From: Viridothelium virens
Lineage: Eukaryota > Ascomycota > Dothideomycetes > Trypetheliales > Trypetheliaceae
Assembly (NCBI GenBank): GCA_010094025.1
Contig: ML991800.1
Span: 62,001 to 126,000 of the forward strand
Reading direction: 5' to 3'
Length of the DNA stretch: 64,000 bases
The translations under genes and the position numbers were made by a program. Shown piece by piece: positions 1-10,646 of this stretch (positions are counted from its first letter, which is position 1; every line of letters starts with the position of its first letter). Below the pieces are notes generated by a model. The model saw only the letters and a program-made list of their open reading frames with translations, did no database searches and was not told where the DNA came from.

Positions 1-1372
1 TCTTTACTGAACACGTAGCAAGCTAGAATGAACATGCATCAGATCCGGATGTTGTCTTGAGTCAGGCTCGTGCTCTCGACCGAGTCCCACGCGACCAGAG
101 GGGCCCACTTCGTGGAGTTGCTATTGGCGTCAAAGACATAATGGACACTAAAGGTAAGCCTATTTCCACTTTTGGACGTGATATTGCTCAATCGATCAAG
201 ATATGCCAACAGAATACGGTTCTCCTTTGTACAAGGGCAACAGGCCAAATGCCGATTCCTCACCTGTTGAGATATTCCGAAAATCTGGGGCCCTCATATT
301 CGGTATGTTTATCGGAATTGCGATGGAAGTGGTCCTAAATGGTATTATAGGCAAGACGACCACGACAGAATTCACAATTCTGAATTCAGGACCTAATACC
401 ACCAACCCGCACCACGCCTATCGTATTCCGGGCGGGTCTTCGGCTGGATCTGCAGCTGCGGTAGCTGACTTTCAAGTACCGCTCAGCTGTGGAACCCAGA
501 CGGGAGGCAGCGTTATACGCCCAGCTTCTTACACGGGCACATACGCTATGAAGCCAAGGCATTAAGGTCGTCTCCCTTGAACTCGACACCTTTGGCTACT
601 TTGCTCGAAGCATGGAGGATCTGAAACTTATCACGGACGTATTCAATGTCACGGCGGATGAACCCGTCAAGGACATACCGCTGAAAGAGACCAAAGTGGG
701 GTTTCTGAAGACGCCGTTCTGGCCATCTGCCGGGCTCGGCACTGTCGTAGCCATGGAAAAAGCCGCAAATATTCTCTGGGATCACGACGTCACGGTTGAG
801 GAGGTCAAATTCCCGAATGAATTCGATGATGCTAAGGATTTGAAGCGCATGTTCAAAGTGATCCTAACAATCAATGCGCGCACGTTCCTCTTGAAGGAAT
901 TCCTAAGGGACACCACGAAGACAAAGCTAGACCCGGAAATCCGCACATTCGTCGAGAACGCCTCCAGTATCCCTTGTGAAGAGATACGGCGAGCCTTTGA
1001 CTGCTATGCAGGCATGCGTCCTGTATTTGAACAGATTGCCGCAAAGTATTCCGTCCTGATCACTCCAAGCGCGGCCGATGAAGCACCCTTGGGTCTTGGT
1101 GATATGGGCGATGCCGATTTCAACTTCGTATGGACGGTGAGAATTCTTAATCTCACCAGTATTGCGCCAGGCTAAACTTCTCCCTTTAGGGAGCGCATAT
1201 GCCGGTGATCAACGTGCCTGCGTTCGCAGGACCCAACGGCATGCCCATGGGCCTGTCTCTCATAGCCCGTAGGTTTGGTGATCAGCATCTTCTGAGCATC
1301 GCAAAAGTTCTCAGTAGGCCTCTAATGAGCGAAGGGGGTTGGCAGGCGACGTTGTTCAGCACCATGAATTGA
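1..1372 (+). pseudogene. Amidase (amidase-signature family), 5'-truncated by the window edge and frameshifted
   Basis: This copy would encode an amidase-signature hydrolase (Ser-Ser-Lys triad, C-N bond cleavage). The Lys region reads GVAIGVKDIMDTK, the Gly/Ser loop reads GGSSAGSAAAVADF, and the nucleophile loop reads CGTQTGGSVIRPASYTG. The C-terminus reads INVPAFAGPNGMPMGLSLIA. Introns are inferred at 154-200, 303-350 and 1137-1189, each restoring the expected family sequence. An upstream intron probably ends at 26, so the true start lies outside the window. After AMKP, at about 557, the reading frame breaks: TAA follows at 563-565. Family-like sequence resumes in another frame as IKVVSLELDTFGYFARSMEDL. 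About seven residues of the usual sequence also seem to be missing there, so a small frameshifting deletion fits best. No splice-site pair explains the join. The rest reads well, so the loss looks recent. The other amidase in this window (17910-20003) is intact and not a close copy. Confidence 0.8.
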
Positions 1373-2155
1373 AGAAAGGAACTCGATTGGAACCTATCTA
1401 GGTGGCATGGGGTGCAGGCTCTATATCAACCTCATCAATGTGAGGGTGAAGGTAAATTACTAATTAGGTAGCAGGGCGAAAGGATCTACATGAAAAATTC
1501 GGAGGCTTCGCGCGTGAATCCGCCCGAGAGGCTAAGTTGATTGGATCAACATCATCAATACCATCATGGAGCCCGCTCCACCCCAAGCCTACGACAGATA
1601 GGTTGTCAAAGACTATCCATGGAAGCACATCCCGTCGATCGCTTGCATAGCGATGTGCAGATTGCATCACAAGACAGGGACAACACCGGAAGGACGCCCC
1701 ACTATGTGTCACCTGATCATGCAGCTTTTCCAGAATCGTATCTGCACTTGCCGCTGTTACATGAGCTGAGGGGCTGGCATTTGCACTTCGATTCCTGCGG
1801 CGATAATAACCACGAGCTGTTCATGGGCGCTAGATTGTCTCTGAGCAGGCGCTTCTGCCGCGTGGTTTGTTGCGGAAGCGGAGTTATTTCGAGCCTTCCA
1901 AACCTACAGTTGATTTGGTACGATGTGTTGGACTGTTGGCAGAGTAACAACTAACTTCAGGATCGGATCTGCAAAGAGATATTGGTAAAGCAATATACCT
2001 TGTGCATGATTTGTCAGGTCATTTACGCAATCGACCCTTATGCCCTTTCCTTCCATACTATTCTTTGATGCGGATTAAGGAATAGGAGCAATTAGTGAAG
2101 AAGCCTTGCGCGTTTCTTGACCCGTGGTACCCGAAACTGAACTCCAGCTGCTACG
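1373..2155. other. Gene-free stretch
   Basis: No supported gene is visible between the amidase and the monooxygenase remnant. An open frame at 1541-1954 (+) and one at 1464-1712 (-) oppose each other, and neither has a recognisable motif. Confidence 0.6.
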
Positions 2156-2320
2156 ATGGACTCGTCAATTTTGTCCGATCTTTCGCCACTCGCTGGAAAG
2201 AAGATCATGGTCGTAGGAGCAGGGATAGCCGGTCTAACTTTCGACGTCTCGCTCAGACGAAGCTGGACAGAAGAGTCAGGGGACTTCCCTGAGGTGCTCC
2301 ATTATGTCGCTCATCGTTGA
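2156..2320 (+). pseudogene. N-terminal remnant of an FAD-dependent monooxygenase
   Basis: A 54-codon frame starts at an ATG and reads like the start of fungal PHBH-type FAD monooxygenases. After a short leader (LSPLAGKK) comes the dinucleotide-binding motif VVGAGIAGLTF, of the GxGxxG type. It is followed by SLRRSW and a PEVLHY stretch matching the second beta strand that ends in the ribose-binding acidic residue. The frame then stops, and the following kilobase holds no FAD-domain or substrate-domain continuation on either strand. Only the Rossmann start is left, so it is called a decayed fragment. Intact relatives are about 400-450 residues and often sit in secondary-metabolite clusters. The neighbouring damaged amidase supports a locus in decay. 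Confidence 0.65.
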
Positions 2321-3097
2321 AGCTGAGTCTTGAATGGGGTGAAGAGAGCAGCATATTACCAACAACTTCCAGGAAACCGTGGCGAATTACATACCAATTT
2401 ACTTGTTTCCAGTGTGAACCCACGTTGTATATCCTCACGGGGTATCCAAAATTCTCAAGACTTTCGCATGCACTCAGCCAGCTCTTCGCGCCACATGATG
2501 GTCATGCCTAGGCGTTCATCCTGTCTCGTAGTCTACGTATGGTTGACCGAATACGTGGCGCTGTCGCTTTCCTGTTGCTTGATGTTGCATGTGATGTGTG
2601 AGAAGGCAATCTTATTAGCAAATTGGCAATCCTATCACGTCAATAGGAGTGCGGTTCGTGAATTGGCTATGTATATAGATGTCCTCACCTCCACAGCTTG
2701 ATCTACAAGCTTTCACGACCCAATTTACAACATCATTGCTGCGTTAGAGAGACCTTTCAATGCATCTTGTGATATATACTGATGGAAGCCTGCAGGTACC
2801 ATCTACCATTGACCATAAGCAGTCCATGCATTTTCAGATTCCAGCGACAGATTGATGCACCGTATCTTGCCTGCGGAAGGGGCTTGGGATACTCATGCAT
2901 CGATACTCCGTATTCGTGCGACACCGTGCGAGATGCTACGGTAGTCACAGCGCTTGGAGGTGTATAAGCGCTTGATTGGCTGCTAATAATCCGAGGTGCC
3001 TTATCCGAAGTAGAGTAGGTAGTATTGGACGGGGGCAAGACTTGTAGAAAGTCGAACATCACACCATCTACTGCTCAGCACTTACCGAGAGCGTCGA
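2321..3097. other. Gene-free stretch before the MITE
   Basis: The sequence is moderately AT-rich, with only short opposing frames (for example 2330-2701 + and 2757-3062 -) and no family-like sequence. It may contain further decayed monooxygenase sequence, but none is readable. Confidence 0.5.
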
Positions 3098-3105
3098 CTT
3101 TTGCA
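3098..3105. repeat. Left target-site duplication of the MITE
   Basis: CTTTTGCA lies directly outside the left terminal inverted repeat and is repeated as CTTTTGCG on the other side (3480-3487). Confidence 0.7.
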
Positions 3106-3479
3106 TAGGGTTCGGAAACATAGTTGAGTATGGAATAATTATCCCATATTTGGAAATTTCTGGATTGGATAGCATAGCATAATTATTCACATAACATCTG
3201 TATCTGACTAATTAGGCTTAATATCTGCGGGATTGGGTCCATTACTGGCTTGATTGGGCTTAGTTTATAGCCCTCACTACGGGATCCCTGCAGACGAGGA
3301 GAGACCTCAGCAGGGATAAAAAGGGTACAAATTAGACCCAATTCAGCCAACATTCAGCTTATTCCGCAGATATCGAGCCTAATTAGCCAGATACGGATAT
3401 TATGCGAATAATTATGCTATCCTATCCATATCCAGCCTTATGTATGCATTATTCTATGCAGCTATGTTTCCGAACCCTG
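3106..3479. mobile_element. Non-autonomous hAT-type MITE (foldback, 374 bp)
   Basis: The ends are inverted repeats: the left end starts TAGGGTTCGGAAACATAG, and the right end reads CTATGTTTCCGAACCCTG. The inverted similarity runs inward for roughly 130 bp with some mismatches and small gaps, around shared blocks such as ATAGCATAATTATTC and CTAATTAGGCT. The flanks are near-identical 8-bp direct repeats, CTTTTGCA at 3098-3105 and CTTTTGCG at 3480-3487, matching at 7 of 8. An 8-bp duplication with ends beginning (C/T)AGGG is the usual signature of hAT-superfamily elements. No transposase frame fits inside, so the element depends on a source elsewhere. The diverged arms suggest it is not recent. 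Confidence 0.8.
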
Positions 3480-3487
3480 CTTTTGCG
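3480..3487. repeat. Right target-site duplication of the MITE
   Basis: CTTTTGCG lies directly outside the right terminal inverted repeat, one mismatch from the left copy at 3098-3105. Confidence 0.7.
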
Positions 3488-4601
3488 TTAATACATGTAT
3501 GCCTTGGCAAGAAATTGCTTGCTCAATGGATTTCTGAATCATTCGGCCCGGCTCCTTGCTACTCTAAGGTCGCGCGGAAAAGGAGAATCTATCCTACAAT
3601 CCATCTAGGCCCGCGACCATGCAACTCAGGACCCCTTTAATGGGTACAACTTTGTACTCCAGTTGTGCTACAGAGCACCTTCATACCACGGCGACGACTC
3701 TTTGGGTAGCGAAGCCGAGCCTCAAAGTCTTGTCGGGAAATGTCAGAAGATTGTACTCCGTAGCGGTTAAGCAATATCCTCTACAGCACGTTGATTTTAT
3801 GACATCTTATCAGGGGTCTTGTCCGCAAACCCATCTTACTATACTCATTCTCATTGACCGCTGTGTCAAAGATGATGGTCCATCAGCCTGCACAGGGCTT
3901 TGCCATGCATCTACCCGACCAACCTTCATCCCGGCTTACTCTGGTTAACACAATTTGAAGGCAATTTGATCAAGAAGAATTCATGGAGCTCGTTGAGGAG
4001 TCTCGCCACCGGTGAGGTGATCCCTAGTTTCTACCTGTTCTTATCATCGACCACTGGCTTGCACCTACTCTTTGAGACGTAGCTTGTGTGTTCGTGTGTG
4101 CTTCCAGAAAAGGCAGTGCCACGTACTTTGTGCCACCACCCCCCCGTCAACTGGATGTATACCTTACCTTATGTTAGGAAGCAAGTACCTACCTAGGTAC
4201 CTGGGTAAGGCAGGCACTCCGCACATACATTACCTAAGCATGGTGGGGTGCTGGGGTACCTAATCACATGGCTATGAGACTACCCGGCCCGTACCGTCAA
4301 CTGATCCTCTAAGATTACGCCACGCTCGCCTATTTGACAATCGGTAATCAGTGCTTGCACCCGCTCCATTACCCAAATCCGGCCTTGGACACAGGGCAAG
4401 GCAGAACTCGAAGTTCCCCTCACCTGCCAATGCGCAAAGACGGCATCGCATGCTTATCAGTGCTCGGCATGACCGTACCTCTTTTCGCACAAATCAACGA
4501 TAGAGAGTTCCACTCTGTGGTACATTAGGCAGCCACCTGCGCGTCTGTCTGGATAGCCTTGAGAATGACTATGAATCATTCTAGATCTCGACGAGACCTC
4601 A
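3488..4601. other. Gene-free stretch with CCTAGGTACC-type motifs
   Basis: No supported gene is visible. Around 4160-4260 there is a cluster of TACCTA/TAGGTACC words (for example TACCTAGGTACC near 4192). Similar words recur in other intergenic stretches of this window, such as 35050-35100. The last part is the upstream region of the gene starting at 4602. Confidence 0.5.
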
Positions 4602-6690
4602 ATGCCTCCTAAAAAAACATCGGCAAAAGCCGGCTCAGGTCCCCAAGAAGTGCAAGTACCCCTCGCGCATACCTCACGTCCGAGGACGAGATTGGAATCA
4701 GGAGCGGCGATAGCTCGCTCTTATGCTCCAGAAAAACAGAGGACTCAGGTAACTCAGAAGCCTCAAGGAACGCAAAAGACTCGGAAAAGGACATCTGCCA
4801 GTGGAAACTTCCCACCAGAGGGGATTTCAATACAGCAAAAGGGCAAAAGATCTCCAAAGCAGACGACCAAAAGAAATGTATGTCTTCCAATCATGTTTGC
4901 ATTCTCAAGATGTAGACGTTCGGAGAGATGGCGACATTTTCTAAACAAAGCCTGATTGATCTTGCTTGCTACCTCACACTTTTCCGTACACGAGATAATT
5001 AGAGGATCCTGTAATAATAGTGTATTACACGCAGATACGAAGAGTCCACGAACAGACACGAGCGCCCTCATCAAAGCAAAGAGGAAACCTATCGAAGAAG
5101 TCCCAAGCTGAACCTAAGCAGCCGCCTCAGATAGATGAAGAAGTACTGGGTACTATCGAGACAGCACCTGCAGATTATCAAAGCATCCTATCAAGTAGCT
5201 CAACTGCTACATCGACAGAGAGTTTACCGTGGGATGTGCAGTATAGAACACGACAAGAAGATTGGTACTGTCGAAAAGGATACCTACCTGAGTTAGATGA
5301 CAGGACGTTGGAGATTATTCAAATAGTTCTCGGAACAGAACCTGCATTGAGAATGGCGAGATTAAAGTCTGATCGGCACAACTTCCCGGCAAGACTTCGA
5401 GGCGACAGGAATGTACACTTGACGCCACATCCTTACAGCGATACCTACGCAGCAGAGATCAAAAAGATGTCCTTGAATTTACCTGAAAATCGAGCTGCAG
5501 CCGATGTCTATTCCCGACTCTGGGCAGCAGATATCGAAAATTGCAGAGGAGAGAACGAGGCAATATTTCAACGAACCGTGATGATGTCCTTTCTGGATCG
5601 ATATAGACTAATTTTTGGCGACATCCAAGGAGCAGAAATGGGCGATGTGGCAAATATGAACAATATTGGTAAGAAACTTGCTTTTAGCGTGGAGGGGGAA
5701 TGGACTTGCGATCCAATGCCGACTCGAGCTCTGCAGAGAAGAGTAGAGATGCCATTCCTGACGGCTCCAAGGCCAGATTTATGCGTCTCATTCCGAACAG
5801 AGGATCTCATCCCCAACCCTCTCTTGCTGATTATGCCTTCTTCAATGAAAAATCTCGTCTTTTATGAGGGTGCAACGCCCCCATTTGACAGACGCGCTTT
5901 TGGATTTTTTGTAGTTGAAGGTAAAAGGTCGCAACTTCCTCCCGACGACGATGTAGCCTTATACCAGGCCCTAAACGCCGCTAGCCAGGCACTTCATAAT
6001 ATGTTTGAGTTCTTCCGGGAGGCCGAGCAACAAGATGTCTTCTTCCGGAAGGTGAGAGTTTTCTCCGCTACCACAAATAACACCGGCCTTATTATTCGCA
6101 TCCATCGAGCAGACAAGCTTGATCTAGAATCTTCATCCCCGCAAAGGTTCACACCCATACCGGGACAGCCTAAGTACGATATAGATTTCAAATTCGAAGA
6201 GTACAAATGCTTTTGGAAGCAGGAATTCAGTCGTCAGAGTGTGATAGATACATTCGCCCAGATCATGGTCGGATACGGGGAGGGTGTGCTTTACGATCTG
6301 ATCGGAGATGCTGCGAACAAGATCATCACGAAACTTCAACCACTTTTCGACCAAGGCCATGAATTAGAGGATAAGATCTATGACTATCGCCACGGCCAGA
6401 AAGAATTACCTAGTCGCGGCAGCTCCAAAAATCCTCAACATAGCCGACAGTCCAATAAGGGCAATCGCAAGGGATCTGATAGTGCAAGTGAGATCCAGCG
6501 CTGGGCAATGGAAAACAATGCCACCCAAACAAGGCGTGCTAGTAATGGGACAACCATCACGACGGCAGGCGACTCTGGTCAAATGCCTGAACCTTCCAGA
6601 ACTGGTGTAAGTCGAGACTTTTCCCGTATGATGGAGGACGAGCGCCCGACTATTCAAGAGCCTCCGAACAAGAAAACCAAGCGAAAATAG
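4602..6690 (+). CDS. Fungal DUF7924-like protein with a PD-(D/E)XK nuclease-like fold
   Basis: Two exons, 4602-4877 and 5035-6690, flank an intron with GTATGT donor and GCAG acceptor. They give 643 residues and join in phase (TKRN to IRRVHEQ). The first 150 or so residues are basic and low in complexity. The middle (about 190-500) resembles the large family of fungal proteins annotated with DUF7924. Its most telling pieces are PRPDLCVSF and, later, FGFFVVEGKR: an Asp after a proline turn and an E-x-K on a beta strand, as in PD-(D/E)XK enzymes. The last 100 residues are charged and end in the basic stretch NKKTKRK, a possible nuclear localisation signal. The biological role of the family is not known to me. 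It may be a true nuclease or an inactive relative. The gene stands alone, between gene-free stretches. Confidence 0.75.
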
Positions 6691-8079
6691 AGATAGTGTG
6701 GTGGAGATGGCTGTGAGTTTTTACCCCAGGTATGCGTGATATGGTATGGTATAGTGCAGGAAGGCAGCAAGGGATATGAATGCGAAAGCGCAGGCGAGAG
6801 GATCGGACAACATGAAGACATCATCTATCATTGAATACCTTAGCAGACAGTTAACTATTCGGTATCATGTAACTCTCAGCCCTCACTGTGAACTCTCTGT
6901 ATCAGCTATTACTACTTCCTCTCGTACGCGCCGAACTACCCTTCCTCTCGCTCCTCTCGACCCATTCGTCCTGTCGAAACACCCTCGGAAGGGATCCCAA
7001 GACACATTGCGCAGGCCTCGGATATATTTCCACAAAACTAATGCATCCTGCGCTGCCTCAATATTAATTATACGGAGAGGATAGAAGTCGCCCACAACAG
7101 CGCTGGGAACGATCATGAAATCCGGATTGAGAAGCGGACTGAACCTCACTTGGAAAGTGTGATATAAGCTATCCCGTGTGTTTATCTACATTTGTTTTCA
7201 TATTGTTTATGAGGACCAACTCTTTTACTACTTAATCTTATGTCCCCCTACATCTTAGATAGATCCGATTTCTTTTGGGGACGAACTACCCCTGAAGCCC
7301 TCGATCATTTAGAGAACGTGCTCATCATTCCGCTAGAATGTGGTGACCTGTATCCCGGTGTAGTTTCCTGCCGTCTAGTCTTGTAATTATGTTAAGCCCT
7401 GTTCTAGCAGGGCGCTGGCGGCCGCTTTTGATGTCTATAAACAGCTGATTTAAGTGTGCGGCTTGTTTTGTCACTCGCGTGAGGACCTTGCCAAAAGAGC
7501 TCTTACGGATCATCGGGCCGAAGCCCAGGTACCTGTTACTCCCTTTGTTTCCCTGCTAAGACAAGTCACACTTCGAGAAGCGGTCACGTTACACAACCCG
7601 AGTCGTTGCGCAAGCTAGGGAAATTTCTGGCTCTCGCTATCCAGAGTGCCCAAGATCGCAAGTGGTTTCTCTGTTGCATTCTCGAATGCGTTAAACCGGC
7701 CTGGTACGTCGTTGCCTCTTCTGCTTCGCGTACTTCGAGTTCTGCGACTACCGTATCTTGCCTTAACCTGTACTTAAATAAATATAATCAGTACCTAAAT
7801 CGGCTCAACATCCTTGCACCTAGCCAGAAGACCCACCTCAAGCTAAGCCGCTCTTCGAAATGGAGCCGGCAGAGTCTCAGTATGTAAATTGGCGGCTTTC
7901 TTTCCATTCAGAACTTCGCTAACAGTCTATCGATGCCCTTACAAATCTGGAGAAGGATTGATGTTTGATATGTTACTCCATTCTCACGGATCCTGCGAGA
8001 CTAGTGAAATCTCACTGCTGAGGCAGTCATTATCAAAAGTTTCAAGCCCTTTACTCTTTCTTGCACTCTGCTTGTTCAG
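6691..8079. other. Gene-free stretch; may hold the decayed 5' part of the kinase-like gene
   Basis: Nothing family-like is visible up to about 7860. From an ATG at 7862 the sequence reads like a start (MEPAESQYVNWRLSFHSELR), hits a stop, and then continues as QSIDALTNLEKD, a type of segment found near the N-terminus of fungal kinase-like proteins. This lies in another frame from the downstream kinase-like exon. Confidence 0.45.
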
Positions 8080-8901
8080 CTGCGCACCACACTTTCCCGC
8101 CAATTGCCCAGCTCAGTCTTTGTTCTCAAATTATACGACCGACGCTTTGCGGAGCAGCTTCGACAAGATCATGACGCCGGCTTATGGAGTCCGCAAATAG
8201 AAGACGAGTATCGCAAGTTCGTTCATGACGGCAGCGCCACCGCATTTTTTGACTTATGCTCTGAAAAGGACGGCGTTGAATGGGCTTGGAAGCACGAGGC
8301 AGGAAAGGAATGGAGCCAGGCCCAACGTGAAGCCTATCTCCAGTATTCTTGTCTCAAATTCTGTCGAACTGAGTCAAGCGTCTACAACGGGCTATCTGAT
8401 ATGGAAGGCCACGTTATCCCTCGGCTCTGGGCTATGGTCAGAATGAGATCCTCATCGGCCCATACGCCTTCCGCCCACACGCTGCCGCATGATTATTTCG
8501 ACTGCCCGGGAATTCTTTTGGAATACATCGAAGGCTTTCCTTTGACTGATATTGCCCTCAATGCGCCAAGGGAAGACTGGCAAAAGATCTGTGAAGATGC
8601 CATCCAGATCATCAATCGTATTGGCGATCGTCACATCCGAAATAAGGATGTTAAAACCAGAAGCTTTATCGTGCGCAAGGATCCACAGTTGGAGACATTC
8701 AGCGTCTTCATGATTGACTTCGGAGAGTGTGTGCTGCGTAACCAAGACGAATCTGAATATGAGTGGAGGAAGTGGAAAGCAATGCAAGATGAGGAAGGTG
8801 CGATTGGGATGGTTATGCAGAGGAAACTGGATGGCGGCTTCAAGTACACCCGCACACTAGAGTCTGAAAAACTAATGGATGAATTCCAGCGAGAGGACTA
8901 A
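8080..8901 (+). CDS. Fungal protein kinase-like protein, 3' portion (5' end unclear, possibly degenerate)
   Basis: About 273 residues read as the C-terminal part of the kinase-like proteins that are abundant in Pezizomycotina. Visible landmarks are SVFVLKLYDRRF (VAIK-like Lys strand), PGILLEYIEGFPL (hinge), RNKDVKTRSFIV in the catalytic-loop position, VFMIDFGE in the DFG position, and EEGAIGMVMQRKLDGGF near the end. The catalytic loop has KD instead of HRD and lacks the usual Asn after it, so activity is uncertain. The exon start follows a good acceptor (TTGTTCAG, ending at 8079). No ATG in this frame precedes the conserved region (the first is near 8401), so an upstream exon is needed. The candidate upstream sequence at 7862-7950 has in-frame stops, so the 5' half may be broken. 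The role of the family is unknown. Confidence 0.6.
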   Translation: MRTTLSRQLPSSVFVLKLYDRRFAEQLRQDHDAGLWSPQIEDEYRKFVHDGSATAFFDLCSEKDGVEWAWKHEAGKEWSQAQREAYLQYSCLKFCRTESSVYNGLSDMEGHVIPRLWAMVRMRSSSAHTPSAHTLPHDYFDCPGILLEYIEGFPLTDIALNAPREDWQKICEDAIQIINRIGDRHIRNKDVKTRSFIVRKDPQLETFSVFMIDFGECVLRNQDESEYEWRKWKAMQDEEGAIGMVMQRKLDGGFKYTRTLESEKLMDEFQRED

Positions 8902-9613
8902 CTCCAGTCCTGTACTGCTTGGCCGGAGAGTTTTGAGAAAGTCCTGAACGCTGGGCCCTCCATTGTTTCAACGTCTTCGCTTGGTTACCTTGCTCTTCAG
9001 TGCAGCTACGTGGACTCTGCTTTTCACTGCCGAGCAGACACGTTCGGTGAGAATATATCCACTCAGCATTGCTACAGTTATCTCCTCGCTGATGATAGAA
9101 GTACCTCTGACACAGTTTGCCGGCGCATCGAGTGGGGAACATCATTGGCTTGCTGCAGACATGAGGTACGCCCCAATACGTGGTATCGTCTGGCACAACG
9201 AGATGAGGAAAGTCGGAATTCAATTGGTTTAGCCAAGCATACATGCCAGCAGCTTCTACATAGATCCTCAAGGGTCCTGATATGAAGCTTATAGAGAGGG
9301 AACAAGAGGGTGGCTCCAAATTAAAAGCGCGCGCCACCTCGGCCACAGAAGACTTTGCTTAATCTTGATTCAGGGAGAAATATAATGAGTGAGCTGAGTC
9401 GTATCACTGGGCTGCCAATTATTGCACATACTATGTCAAGTAAAAAGGTAACGAAACACGGGTTCTTGGATAGGACCCGAATTAGGTGGACTTTATATTA
9501 GAGGACTACTCGTTGGATGTCAGCTGATGGCTTGGTGGGAATAAGGTATGCTCAGATACTGGATTGTGTCTCCGCCAAACCTTCGCTCCGGTCTTGTCCG
9601 CAAAGTGGCGGAA
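8902..9613. other. Gene-free stretch
   Basis: This lies between the kinase-like 3' end and the convergent methyltransferase 3' end. An open frame at 8840-9346 (-), 168 codons, overlaps the kinase-like exon. It has no recognisable motif and is not accepted as a gene. Confidence 0.5.
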
Positions 9614-10477
9614 TTATTTGGTTGCGATCGCGATGTTTGCCACGAATTTCAACGAAATCTTGCCTCCACCAAGCTCTTTATATCCGTCAGTCTTCTTCAA
9701 CTCCTGCTTGATAGTCTCGATAGCCTTGTCCCAATTTTCCTCATCGGTTCTAAGCCATCCAACAGGGGTTGTGCCGCCCATGAAGCTCCAGAGCATTGTA
9801 GCGTAACGGTTGATTTCAGATGTTGTGATCTGAACATCTCCCTTTGTGATCTTGACATTGTCTGTGCTGAATCCACCTTGTTCGATTATGCTTCGCAAAA
9901 AGTCACCTTGCTCCCACCTCTCCACGCCTGCACGTGGAAGTGGAGTTCCGACGGGTCGCGTGGCTTTGGCAGCAGCTTCGAGAGGACTGATGTTTGGAAC
10001 GTATGCCCAAGAATTGATGATCGCGACTCCGCTAGACTTGAGTGTCCGATACATCTCCTTCATAACATCGACACCGTCATTGGGCACCACAAAGATCAGC
10101 GCATTACCAATTATGTGAGTGAAGGTACAATCAGGGAAACAGAGCGCGTTGGAGTCCATGTGGCTAGCTTCAGCAGACCAGTTGCCATCAGCAGCACGCT
10201 GTCGATAGACTTTCAGAGCTTCGTCGTTGATGTCTGTGCCCATGATTGAAACGTTCGCTGATAGCTCTGAAGCCTTAGCTACAATCGCAGCCGAGCCTGC
10301 ACCAGTGCCGCAGCCATTATCGTTGAAGAGAGCACCGTCGGGCAGAGATGCGACGTGAGTAAGCGACATTTTTGCAAGGTTTTCCATACAATCGGAGACA
10401 AGCTCGTCGTATAGTTGAGGTGTGGGAGATAGTGCTTGCTTCGGCACGAACTTGACTTCACCGCCTAGCATATCCAT
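9614..10477 (-). CDS. SAM-dependent class I methyltransferase
   Basis: A single exon encodes 287 residues from an ATG at 10477. The Rossmann core of class I methyltransferases is readable: motif I is NGCGTGAGSAAIVA (about residues 54-67), the acidic end of beta 2 is MGTDINDEALKVY, then SHMDSNALCFPDCTFTHIIGNALIFVV follows for motifs II-III (in the order seen in ubiE/menG-like enzymes). YRTLKSSGVAIINSWAY is the post-motif region. The size and sequence style match fungal methyltransferases that act on small molecules, often in secondary metabolism. The substrate cannot be told. The adenylation-domain gene on the same strand at 11391-13191 lies about 0.9 kb upstream, across a diverged tandem repeat, and could be a pathway partner. 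That link is only inference. Confidence 0.85.
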   Translation of the reverse strand: MDMLGGEVKFVPKQALSPTPQLYDELVSDCMENLAKMSLTHVASLPDGALFNDNGCGTGAGSAAIVAKASELSANVSIMGTDINDEALKVYRQRAADGNWSAEASHMDSNALCFPDCTFTHIIGNALIFVVPNDGVDVMKEMYRTLKSSGVAIINSWAYVPNISPLEAAAKATRPVGTPLPRAGVERWEQGDFLRSIIEQGGFSTDNVKITKGDVQITTSEINRYATMLWSFMGGTTPVGWLRTDEENWDKAIETIKQELKKTDGYKELGGGKISLKFVANIAIATK

Positions 10478-10646
10478 ATTAACCGTGATTGATTGATCTT
10501 GGGAAAAGATGTTACGTTTGGAGTTGGGAGGCTATCGAAGCAGAGCAGGCTTCCAATTAACAGCGTTGCCCGACACCATCACCCTACTATAAGTAGCTGT
10601 TGAAAGGGGGCACAGGAAGGGACAAGGTGCGGGAAAGGTGCGGCAC

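Noticed and set aside
1541-1954. 137-codon open frame on the + strand
   Set aside because: His/Cys-rich sequence without family resemblance, opposed by another frame, in a stretch between decayed genes; most likely chance.
8840-9346. 168-codon open frame on the - strand
   Set aside because: It overlaps the 3' end of the kinase-like exon in antisense, has no motif and no splice partner.
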